DNA from: Pseudoxanthomonas sp.
GTDB taxonomy: Bacteria > Pseudomonadota > Gammaproteobacteria > Xanthomonadales > Xanthomonadaceae
Direction of reading: 5' to 3'
NCBI GenBank assembly: GCA_026785795.1
Contig: JAJAZJ010000326.1
Location: 1 to 6,314, forward strand
DNA length: 6,314 nt
Position numbers and translations under genes: made by a program
Notes under the pieces: generated by a model
The model's database searches: none
What the model was told of the DNA's origin: nothing
The model's input: only the letters and a program-made list of their open reading frames with translations
Shown: piece by piece, positions 1 to 5,615 of the stretch
How the letters are laid out: each line of letters starts with the position of its first letter
How positions within the stretch are numbered: the stretch's first letter is position 1

Positions 1-94
1 CGTACACGATCTGCCGCGCGTAGTCCCCCTGGGCGAGGCGCACCACGCGCCCGGCGCGGACGTCGATCGCCGGATAGACGGTGAACCCGCTCAT
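1..94 (-). CDS. hisA: HisA, ProFAR isomerase (5' part only)
   Basis: Only the first 31 codons are present; the gene runs off the window at position 1. The visible residues begin [15 protein letters not shown] and continue with a VVRLAQGDY segment. This matches the first beta strand of the HisA (beta/alpha)8 barrel, and Asp11 in PAID sits where the family has its catalytic general-base aspartate. The enzyme opens the ribose ring of ProFAR to give PRFAR, the substrate of HisF/HisH, in the cytoplasm. The ATG overlaps the hisH stop as ATGA (94-91), and an AGGGA Shine-Dalgarno-like stretch lies just upstream inside hisH, so translation is probably coupled. hisF and hisI would be expected next, outside the window. 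HisF has a similar barrel start, but the PAIDVRAG wording and the position after hisH favour HisA. Confidence 0.93.
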   Translation of the reverse strand, partial: MSGFTVYPAIDVRAGRVVRLAQGDYARQIVY

Positions 95-690
95 GCCAGT
101 CCCTGCTCGATGAAGTTCTGCAGCAGGCGCGCACCCACGCCCGCGGACCGTTCCGGGTGGAACTGCGCTCCAGCCACGCGCCCGCGCTGCACCACCGCCG
201 CGAATGCCTGGCCATGTTCGCTGGAGAACACGCAGTCGGCCGTCACCGGCGCCGCATAGCTATGGACGAAATAGGCGTGATCGCCGCCTGCGATGCCGTC
301 AGCGAGCGTGGAGTTGCGTACTGACTGCAGGGTGTTCCAGCCCACGTGCGGGATACGCAGCGATGCGCTGCCGGGCAGCTTGCACACCTTGCCGGGCAGC
401 AGGCCCAGGCACTCGACGTCACCTTCTTCGGAGCGTTCGTACAGCAGCTGCATGCCCACGCATACGCCCAACAGTGGCTTTTCCAGCGTACGCAGGGTAT
501 CGACCAGGTCCAGTTCGCGCAGCCGTCCCATGACCATGGCCGCGGTGCTGACGCCAGGCAGGATTACCCGATCCGCGCCGCGGATGACTCCAGCGTCAGC
601 ACTCAGCGTGGCCTCCACGCCCAGCCGCTGCAGGGCAAACAGCACCGAACCGATGTTGGCCCCGCCCGCGTCCACCAGCACCACCTGCAT
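91..690 (-). CDS. hisH: HisH, glutaminase subunit of imidazole-glycerol-phosphate synthase
   Basis: This 199-residue class I glutamine amidotransferase hydrolyses glutamine and passes ammonia to HisF, which makes IGP and AICAR. The length is normal for the family. The catalytic triad is visible: Cys77 in GVCVGMQLL, and His178 and Glu180 in QFHPE. The N-terminal [10 protein letters not shown] motif and the PHVGWN segment (about 114-119) are also typical. The start at 690 was chosen because it gives the canonical N-terminus [10 protein letters not shown] and forms a TGATG junction with the hisB stop. The frame stays open upstream to 843, but those extra residues are Arg-rich and lie inside hisB. 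The gene ends by overlapping hisA (ATGA, 94-91). One oddity is that the oxyanion-strand motif, normally PGVG, reads PGVS at residues 45-48. Function as HisH is otherwise secure. Confidence 0.96.
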   Translation of the reverse strand: MQVVLVDAGGANIGSVLFALQRLGVEATLSADAGVIRGADRVILPGVSTAAMVMGRLRELDLVDTLRTLEKPLLGVCVGMQLLYERSEEGDVECLGLLPGKVCKLPGSASLRIPHVGWNTLQSVRNSTLADGIAGGDHAYFVHSYAAPVTADCVFSSEHGQAFAAVVQRGRVAGAQFHPERSAGVGARLLQNFIEQGLA

Positions 691-1763
691 CAGAGCGTGC
701 CCTTGGTGCTGGGCAGCTCCGCGCCTTCGCGGCGGATGGCCTGGCGCAGCGCGCGTGCGAACACCTTGAAGCAGGCTTCGACCTTGTGGTGATCGTTGTC
801 GCCGCTTACCTGCAGGTTGAGGTTGAGCCCCGATGCGTCGCATACCGAACGGAAGAAATGCGGCACCAGTTCGGTCGGCAGGTCGCCCACGCGTTCGCGC
901 CTGAACTCGCCGCTGAAAATGAAATACGGGCGCCCACTTAAATCCAGCGCGGCGCTGGCCAGGGTCTCGTCCATGGGCAGGGTGAAGCCATAGCGCCCGA
1001 TCCCGCGCTTGTCTCCAAGCGCCTCCTTCAGCGCCTGGCCCAGGGCCAGGGCGGTGTCCTCCACGGTGTGGTGCTCGTCAATGTGCAGGTCGCCTTCGGT
1101 GCGCACCTGCAGCGCGAAACCGCCGTGCTTGCCCACCTGTTCCAGCATATGGTCGAAGAACGGCAGGCCGGTGCTGATGACCGGGTCGGCAGTGCGGTCC
1201 AGGTCCACCTCCACGCGGATGCGGGTTTCCCTGGTGTTGCGCTCGACCGCTGCACGGCGCGGTGCGTCGGCCAGCTGGTGGGCAATCCCGTTCCAGTCCC
1301 ACTCACCGCCAAACTGTTCGGTCCTGAGCTGGAACCCGCGAATACGCAGGTTGTCGGCAAATTCGATGTCGGTGCTGCGGTCGCCGACCATGGCCGAGCG
1401 GGTCCAGTCGATACTGCGGTCCTGCAGGTAGGGCAGCACCAGGCCGATGCCCGGCTTGCGCGTGGGCGCATTGTCATGCGGCCAGCTGCAGTCGATCAGC
1501 ACATCGCGAAACACGATGCCCTGGCTCTGGAAGATCTGCAGCATCAGGCTGTTGGGTCCGTCGAAGGCCTCACGCGGATAGGCCTCGCTGCCCAGCCCAT
1601 CCTGGTTGCTGACGATCACGAACTGATAGCCGGCATCACGCAGCTTGAGCAGCGCGGGCACCACGTCCTGCACCAGGCGGAGCTTGGCGTAGTCGTCAAT
1701 CTGGAAATCGTCCGGCTCTTCGATGAGGGTGCCGTCGCGATCGATGAACAATATGGGGGTCAT
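690..1763 (-). CDS. hisB: HisB, bifunctional histidinol-phosphatase / IGP dehydratase
   Basis: This 357-residue fusion catalyses two steps: dehydration of IGP to imidazole-acetol phosphate and dephosphorylation of histidinol phosphate. Residues 1 to about 165 form a HAD phosphatase with nucleophile motif DRDGT (Asp8, Asp10), SNQDG (52-56), RKP (102-104) and GDRSTD (127-132). Residues of about 175-357 form the dehydratase, with the metal-binding signatures FFDHMLEQ (202-209), [10 protein letters not shown] (227-236) and DNDHHKVE (322-329). The phosphatase zinc loop known from E. coli HisB (Cys-x-His ... Cys-x-Cys) is degenerate here: only Cys92 and His96 remain between residues 91 and 104. The start has a good AAGGAG Shine-Dalgarno 8 nt upstream and overlaps the hisC stop as ATGA (1763-1760). 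The stop shares one base with the hisH start. The fused form is typical of gammaproteobacteria. Confidence 0.96.
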   Translation of the reverse strand: MTPILFIDRDGTLIEEPDDFQIDDYAKLRLVQDVVPALLKLRDAGYQFVIVSNQDGLGSEAYPREAFDGPNSLMLQIFQSQGIVFRDVLIDCSWPHDNAPTRKPGIGLVLPYLQDRSIDWTRSAMVGDRSTDIEFADNLRIRGFQLRTEQFGGEWDWNGIAHQLADAPRRAAVERNTRETRIRVEVDLDRTADPVISTGLPFFDHMLEQVGKHGGFALQVRTEGDLHIDEHHTVEDTALALGQALKEALGDKRGIGRYGFTLPMDETLASAALDLSGRPYFIFSGEFRRERVGDLPTELVPHFFRSVCDASGLNLNLQVSGDNDHHKVEACFKVFARALRQAIRREGAELPSTKGTL

Positions 1764-2842
1764 GCGGCGATCTCCTTGGCGCGCAGGGCCGCGATGACCC
1801 GGTCATTCTGTTCTGGCGATCCCACGGTGATGCGCAGCGCGTCACCCAGCTGCGGCGCAGCGCGCTGGTCACGCACCACCACGCCGGCTGCAAGCAGCGC
1901 ATTGAAGGCGGCATCGGCATCGCGGAAGCGTGCCAGCAGGTAGTTGCCCTGTGACGGATAAACGCGCAACACTCCTGGCAACAGCTCGAGCGCAGCCCGC
2001 AGGCGTTCGCGCTCGGACCGGACCATGGCCACGCGGCCTGCAGTTTCTACCAGCGCCGGGCCAGCCAGGCCCGCCAGCGCAAGCTCTGCGCAGGGCGTGG
2101 GCACCGGATACGGGGCCTGGCAGCGGCGCAACAGCGCGATCAGCGCCGGGTCGGCGATCAACACGCCGATGCGTGCCGCAGCCAACGCATGGGCCTTGGA
2201 CAGCGTGCGCAGCACCGCGATATTGGTGTGTTGCGCCAACAGCGTGACGGCAGAATCCAGGTCGGAGAATTCGCCATAGGCTTCGTCCACCACCAGCAGC
2301 GCGGTTCCATGCAGGCTAGCGGCCAGGCGCGCGATGTCCGCAAGCGCGACCACGGCGCCGGTGGGGTTGGATGGCGAGCACAGGAACACCAGCTTGGCCC
2401 GCGCACCCAGCGCAGCGGCTGCGATGCCGTCCAGGTCGACCTGGAAACCATCCGCCCCATCGTGCAGGGGGACCTCGACCAGCGCTGCATCCTGCAGCCG
2501 CGCACACACCGCATACATGCCAAACACCGGCGGCGTAACTACCACCGAATCCCGGCCCGGATTGCACAGGGCGCGCACCAGCAGGTCGATGGCCTCGTCG
2601 CTGCCGCGGCCGATCAGCAGCTGCGATTCCTCGCACCCATACACTGCGGCCAGCACCGAGCGCAGCATGGCGGGCTGCGGCTCGGGGTAGCGACGACTGG
2701 TTCCGAGCGGATCACCAGGATTGGCCCACGCGGACTCGTTCGCGTTCAGCCATATCTCACCCTGCACGGCCTCGGTGCGCGCGGACTTGTAGCCGGTGAA
2801 GCCGCGCAGGTCGGCACGCACCAGTTCCAGCACGCTGCTCAT
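1760..2842 (-). CDS. hisC: HisC, histidinol-phosphate aminotransferase
   Basis: This 360-residue class I/II PLP-dependent aminotransferase converts imidazole-acetol phosphate and glutamate to histidinol phosphate and 2-oxoglutarate. Visible motifs, in order, are LNANES (32-37), GRGSDEAID (78-86), SPSNPTG (156-162), DEAYGEF (186-192), the PLP Schiff-base lysine Lys216 in [14 protein letters not shown] with Arg224, and Arg337 in LRITVG near the C-terminus, which fits the substrate-carboxylate arginine. The ATG at 2842 overlaps the hisD stop as ATGA (2842-2839) and has an AGGAAG Shine-Dalgarno-like sequence upstream. The frame stays open to 3127, but that extension lies within hisD and is of low complexity, so it was not used. 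The stop overlaps the hisB start. Operon position and motif set make HisC much more likely than another aminotransferase of the fold. Confidence 0.96.
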   Translation of the reverse strand: MSSVLELVRADLRGFTGYKSARTEAVQGEIWLNANESAWANPGDPLGTSRRYPEPQPAMLRSVLAAVYGCEESQLLIGRGSDEAIDLLVRALCNPGRDSVVVTPPVFGMYAVCARLQDAALVEVPLHDGADGFQVDLDGIAAAALGARAKLVFLCSPSNPTGAVVALADIARLAASLHGTALLVVDEAYGEFSDLDSAVTLLAQHTNIAVLRTLSKAHALAAARIGVLIADPALIALLRRCQAPYPVPTPCAELALAGLAGPALVETAGRVAMVRSERERLRAALELLPGVLRVYPSQGNYLLARFRDADAAFNALLAAGVVVRDQRAAPQLGDALRITVGSPEQNDRVIAALRAKEIAA

Positions 2843-4152
2843 GCGCCTGCTTCCTGCAACCGCAGCAGCACCGCGTTGGCGTGCGCGTCCAGCCCTTCTG
2901 CGCGGGCCAGGGTCACCGCGCAGGGCCCGATGCCGGCAATGCCCGCACGGCTGGCGGCCTGCACGCTGACCAGGTTCTGGAAGCTGGCCACGCTGACCCC
3001 GCTGTAGGCCGCCGCCGCGCCGCTGGTGGGCAGGACGTGGTTGGTGCCGCTGCAGTAGTCGCCAAGGGCCTCGGGCGTGTAATCGCCCAGGAACACCGAG
3101 CCGGCCACCTGCACACTGTCCAGCCACGCGCGCGGCTCGCGCAGGGCGAGGATCAGATGCTCGGGCGCGTAGTCGTTGCTGATCTGGAACGCCTGCGCCA
3201 GGGTGTCGACCTTGATCAGGCGCGAGCCGGCAAGCGCAGCCCCGGCCATGGCCGCGCGCGGCAGCGCTGCCAGCTGCAGTTCCAGCTGCTGCTGCACCTG
3301 CTGCAGCAGCGTGGCATCGTCGGACAGCAGCAGCACCTGCGAGTCCACGCCGTGCTCGGCCTGCGACAGCAGATCGGAGGCCACGAATGCTGGATTGGCA
3401 CCACGGTCGGCGATGACCAGGACTTCGGAAGGTCCTGCCGGCATATCGATGGCGACCGTGCCGCCGCGCGCCACCTGCTGCTTGGCCTCGGTCACATAGC
3501 TGTTGCCCGGGCCGAACAGTTTGTCGCAGCTGCGAATCGATTCGGTGCCAAACGCCATGGCCGCAATGGCCTGCGCGCCGCCCAGCTTGAGCACGCGCGA
3601 TACTCCAGTCAGGCGCGCAGCCACCAGCACCGTCGCATCGGCGCTACCGTCGCTGCGCGGCGGCGTGCACAGCACCACTTCACCGCACTGCGCCAGGCGT
3701 GCGGGTATGCCGAGCATCAGCGCCGTGGACGGCAGCGGCGCCGTACCGGCCGGCACGTACAGCCCAACCCGGCGGATAGGCCGCACTATGCGCTCGCAGA
3801 CCACGCCCGGCGCGGTTTCCACCGCGTAGGGTTGGGTCATGCCGGCCCGATGGAAGGCCTCGATGCGCGCGGCCGCCTGGACCATGGCTTCCTTCAGCGC
3901 CTGGTCCACCTGCAGCTCGGCGCGGGCGAATTCGTCCTCGCCCACCTCGAAACGCTGCAAGGCCACCTTGTCATGGCGCAGGGTGATCTCACGCAGCGCG
4001 GCATCACCGCCGGTTCGCACTTCCTCCAGCAGGTCGGCTACCGCGCTGCGCGTAGCCGCTGCCACCCGCTGCACCGGGCGCTGCAGCGCCGCGCGCCGCT
4101 GCCCGGCGTCCAGCGCTGACCATTCAAGGCAACGGATGGCTGCCGTATTCAT
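2839..4152 (-). CDS. hisD: HisD, histidinol dehydrogenase
   Basis: This 437-residue, zinc- and NAD-dependent enzyme performs the last two oxidations of the pathway, L-histidinol to L-histidinal to L-histidine. Family landmarks are all present: [13 protein letters not shown] (134-146), GGAQAIAA (191-198), FGPGN (213-217) and DMPAGPSE (236-243). Gln264 and His267 (SQAEHG), Asp365 (GDYCSGTNH) and His424 (LDAHAN) match the four zinc ligands. Glu331-His332 (APEHL) match the catalytic pair of E. coli HisD; these assignments are by hand alignment. The length is normal. The ATG overlaps the hisG stop as ATGA (4152-4149) and is preceded by AGAGAGG. The stop overlaps hisC. Residues 282-294 are unusually Gln/Leu-rich because of a CTG/CAG triplet tract, probably in a surface helix. 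Confidence 0.97.
   Translation of the reverse strand: MNTAAIRCLEWSALDAGQRRAALQRPVQRVAAATRSAVADLLEEVRTGGDAALREITLRHDKVALQRFEVGEDEFARAELQVDQALKEAMVQAAARIEAFHRAGMTQPYAVETAPGVVCERIVRPIRRVGLYVPAGTAPLPSTALMLGIPARLAQCGEVVLCTPPRSDGSADATVLVAARLTGVSRVLKLGGAQAIAAMAFGTESIRSCDKLFGPGNSYVTEAKQQVARGGTVAIDMPAGPSEVLVIADRGANPAFVASDLLSQAEHGVDSQVLLLSDDATLLQQVQQQLELQLAALPRAAMAGAALAGSRLIKVDTLAQAFQISNDYAPEHLILALREPRAWLDSVQVAGSVFLGDYTPEALGDYCSGTNHVLPTSGAAAAYSGVSVASFQNLVSVQAASRAGIAGIGPCAVTLARAEGLDAHANAVLLRLQEAGA
3286..3309. repeat. CTG/CAG triplet tract inside hisD
   Basis: Eight in-frame triplets on the plus strand read CTG three times, CAC, CTG twice and CAG twice. On the coding strand they give LLQQVQQQ, HisD residues 282-289. 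The tract is imperfect and short, and it is probably no more than a codon-biased Gln/Leu helix. It could in principle vary in length between strains. Confidence 0.5.
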
Positions 4153-5063
4153 GCCAGCGACCTCTCTACCGACAGCACCATCAATCCCTGGGCCCCGGCG
4201 CGCTCAAGCTCTTCGAGCCGCTGCCAGGTGATCAAGCCATGACACATCGTCTGCAGCGACAGCGGCCCCTGCACATCGGCGGCGAGATAAGTCGGCGGAT
4301 CGGCATCGGGCAGCAGGCGCATCAGCTCGGAGACGCGCTCGCGCTCGGCGCGGAACATCAGCAGCTTGCTGTCCTTCATTTTTAGCACCCCGTCCATGCG
4401 CCGCAGGAGCATGGCGGCCAGGTCGGCGCGCTGGTCGTCATGCTCGCGCACCGGCCCGGCCAGCACCGCTTCGCTGTCCAGCAAGGTGTGCACCGGCTTG
4501 AGCTGGTTGGCGGCCAGGGTGGCGCCGCTGGACACCAGGTCGCAGATCAGGTCGGCGGTGTCCAGTTTCGGCGCGATCTCGACCGAACCAGACAGCTCGA
4601 CCACGCGCGCGTCCACGCCCTGCGCTTGCAGCCAGTTGGCCAGGATCGACGGATAGCTTGTGGCAATGCGCAGCCCCTGTAGCTGGGTCGGACCGGTCCA
4701 CTGCCAGTCCTCGGGAACGGCCAGCATCAACCGGCAAGCGCCAAACCCCAGCCCGCGGAACTCGCGGTAGGCGGCCGGCAAGCCGTTGCGCGCGCGCGCG
4801 CCGGCCTGCTCGTCCAGTTCGTTGCGGCCAACCACGCCAAAATCGCAGACGCCGTCGGCGATCAAGCCCGGGATATCGTCGTCACGGACCAGCAGCAGAT
4901 CCACCGGCAGCGATTCCCCATAGCAGAACAGCTTGTCCCGGCTTTCGCGCCAGCTCAGCCCACAGGCCGAAAGCAGCGCGCGCGCCGGCTCGGCCAGGCG
5001 TCCGCTTTTCTGGATGGCGATGCGCAGGCGATCGCGCGTCGCAGGTACGACAGTAGGGCTCAT
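4149..5063 (-). CDS. hisG: HisG, ATP phosphoribosyltransferase (long form)
   Basis: This 304-residue enzyme catalyses the committed first step, joining ATP and PRPP to form phosphoribosyl-ATP, and is normally feedback-inhibited by histidine. The N-terminal part shows [12 protein letters not shown] (12-23) and VVGRNEL (77-83). The PRPP region shows [10 protein letters not shown] (156-165) followed by [13 protein letters not shown] (171-183). The C-terminal ~75 residues, ending [25 protein letters not shown], form the HisG_C regulatory domain. That makes it the long type, which does not need HisZ. The ATG at 5063 gives the expected N-terminus. It lies 11 nt after the stop of the TrpR-like gene and has no clear Shine-Dalgarno, so initiation may depend on upstream translation. 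The frame is open up to 5285, but that part lies in the regulator gene. The stop overlaps hisD. A (GC)7 tract lies at residues of about 88-92. Confidence 0.96.
   Translation of the reverse strand: MSPTVVPATRDRLRIAIQKSGRLAEPARALLSACGLSWRESRDKLFCYGESLPVDLLLVRDDDIPGLIADGVCDFGVVGRNELDEQAGARARNGLPAAYREFRGLGFGACRLMLAVPEDWQWTGPTQLQGLRIATSYPSILANWLQAQGVDARVVELSGSVEIAPKLDTADLICDLVSSGATLAANQLKPVHTLLDSEAVLAGPVREHDDQRADLAAMLLRRMDGVLKMKDSKLLMFRAERERVSELMRLLPDADPPTYLAADVQGPLSLQTMCHGLITWQRLEELERAGAQGLMVLSVERSLA
4788..4801. repeat. (GC)7 dinucleotide tract inside hisG
   Basis: Fourteen bases of perfect alternating GC encode part of the QAGARARNG segment of HisG. Alternating GC of this length can slip during replication and can adopt Z-DNA, but it may simply reflect Ala/Arg codons in a high-GC genome. 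A gain or loss of one unit would frameshift hisG. Confidence 0.6.
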
Positions 5064-5074
5064 CAGGGGCGGGC

Positions 5075-5401
5075 TCAGTGGGCGGGCGCTGATTTGCGGG
5101 ACGACAGACCGCGCAGGGCGGCAGCGTAGCCACCGGCGCCCTGCTCCAGGGTACGGGCCACCCGGCCGATCGTCGTGACGCTGACCTGGGTGAGATCGTG
5201 GATTTCGCGGTACGGCACGCCCTTCAACAGCAGCGGCACCACCCGCCAGCGGTCCGACATGGCCTCCAGCTCCGCCGGCGTGCACAGATCCTGCAGGAAA
5301 GCCTGCGCGTCCGCCTGTGTTTTCAGGGCCGCGAGCGCCCGCGCCAGCCCCTGCTGGGCCTGGGGCAGTGCTTCTGCGTTGCTGGAAAGACGGCGCTTCA
5401 T
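5075..5401 (-). CDS. TrpR/YerC-family transcriptional regulator, probable his-operon repressor
   Basis: This 108-residue protein has the all-helical TrpR fold. The recognisable core runs from [19 protein letters not shown] (about 35-53) into a helix-turn-helix [14 protein letters not shown] ... [11 protein letters not shown] (57-83). Hand alignment with E. coli TrpR places Thr41, Arg51 and Arg80 at the corepressor-contacting Thr44, Arg54 and Arg84. TrpR needs tryptophan; this protein opens a his operon, so a histidine-related effector is the obvious guess, but that is inference. An in-frame TAG two codons before the ATG fixes the earliest possible start, and no Shine-Dalgarno is visible. hisG follows after 11 nt. 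A TrpR-like palindrome covers its promoter, which suggests autoregulation. Family membership is firm; the ligand and target are not. Comparable TrpR-family proteins in Gram-positives have been proposed as histidine regulators (from memory). Confidence 0.9.
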   Translation of the reverse strand: MKRRLSSNAEALPQAQQGLARALAALKTQADAQAFLQDLCTPAELEAMSDRWRVVPLLLKGVPYREIHDLTQVSVTTIGRVARTLEQGAGGYAAALRGLSSRKSAPAH

Positions 5402-5413
5402 CGACTAGGCTAA

Positions 5414-5449
5414 TGCAATAATGTAATAACGTGTTAGTACATTAGTGCA
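5414..5449. promoter_or_regulatory. 36-bp imperfect palindrome, candidate operator for the TrpR-like regulator
   Basis: The dyad axis lies between 5431 and 5432, and 15 of the 18 base pairs are symmetric. The outer arms are TGCA...TGCA, then AATGTA/TACATT (plus strand reads AATGTA at 5420-5425), then TAAC/GTTA. The central 18 bp (5423-5440) read GTAATAACGTGTTAGTAC. TrpR operators, recalled from E. coli, follow GTACT-N8-AGTAC; this core has GTAAT-N8-AGTAC, nine of ten half-site positions with the same spacing. The site overlaps the likely -10/-35 region of the operon and lies 13 bp upstream of the regulator's ATG, which is well placed for repression. Binding by the regulator is inference. Confidence 0.7.
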
Positions 5450-5450
5450 A
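5423..5450 (-). promoter_or_regulatory. Candidate promoter of the his operon
   Basis: On the minus strand TTGCAC (5450-5445) could be a -35 element, with TATTAC (5428-5423) as the -10 at 16-bp spacing. Neither is a strong match, but this is the only AT-rich stretch upstream of the operon. A start about 7 nt beyond the -10 would leave a leader of only about 15 nt before the regulator's ATG. The elements lie inside the palindrome. No start-site data are available. Confidence 0.35.
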
Positions 5451-5482
5451 CGGCCCCAGGAGGTCAAGCCCTGCGTTAGAAC

Positions 5483-5508
5483 GCCCGCAGTGGGCAACCA
5501 CGGCGGGC
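5483..5508 (+). other. GC-rich hairpin with GCAA (GNRA) tetraloop
   Basis: Plus-strand reading gives GCCCGC (5483-5488), A, GTGG (5490-5493), loop GCAA (5494-5497), CCAC (5498-5501), G, GCGGGC (5503-5508). That is ten Watson-Crick pairs interrupted by one A/G mismatch and capped by a GNRA loop. No T-run follows on either strand, so it is not a normal intrinsic terminator. If the receptor transcript starts upstream of it, this would be a stable 5' UTR structure; otherwise it may be untranscribed DNA or a protein-binding inverted repeat. Confidence 0.5.
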
Positions 5509-5555
5509 CGAATTGATTCCAGGGGCAAAAGCGGACCTGCCCGAACGCGCGAGGG

Positions 5556-5561
5556 TACACT
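5556..5561 (+). promoter_or_regulatory. Weak candidate -10 element for the receptor gene
   Basis: TACACT matches the sigma-70 -10 consensus at four of six positions and lies 54 bp before the receptor ATG. No convincing -35 is seen at 16-18 bp upstream, so this is a tentative call. Confidence 0.25.
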
Positions 5562-5615
5562 CCCCGCAAGCCGCGCAGACGGATGCAGCACTGGCGGCAA
5601 CCGGGGGGCGAAGCA

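Larger units (their letters stand above)
5402..5615. other. Divergent intergenic region
   Basis: These 214 bp separate the his operon from the divergent receptor gene. About 50 bp next to the operon (5402-5450) are strikingly AT-rich in an otherwise GC-rich window and hold the palindromic operator and likely his promoter. The middle holds a GC-rich hairpin. The right part holds a weak candidate promoter and the ribosome-binding region of the receptor gene. I see no RNA gene, no leader peptide with a run of His codons and no convincing small gene. Confidence 0.8.

Noticed and set aside
91..843. N-terminally extended HisH of 250 residues
   Set aside because: The extra 51 residues are Arg/Pro/Gln-rich and lie within hisB. 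The start at 690 gives the family N-terminus and a TGATG junction.
1068..1943. A 291-codon plus-strand frame opposite hisB and hisC
   Set aside because: It spans two genes in antisense, has no recognisable motif, and its composition follows from the codon bias of the real genes.
1760..3127. N-terminally extended HisC of 455 residues
   Set aside because: The added 95 residues are Gly/Arg/Gln-rich and lie inside hisD. The ATG at 2842 gives a normal HisC.
2881..4119. A 412-codon open frame on the plus strand, opposite hisD
   Set aside because: It is antisense to a fully conserved HisD and has His/Gln/Arg-rich composition with no recognisable domain. Long antisense frames are expected in high-GC DNA.
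4149..5285. N-terminally extended HisG of 378 residues
   Set aside because: The extension overlaps the TrpR-like gene out of frame and is of low complexity. The ATG at 5063 gives the normal 304-residue length.
5458..5464. Perfect Shine-Dalgarno-like AGGAGGT on the plus strand
   Set aside because: No ATG, GTG or TTG follows at a usable distance. The nearest CTG reaches a TAG after two codons.
5483..5508. Intrinsic terminator
   Set aside because: The hairpin is strong but no T-run follows on either strand, and it sits upstream of both divergent genes rather than after one.
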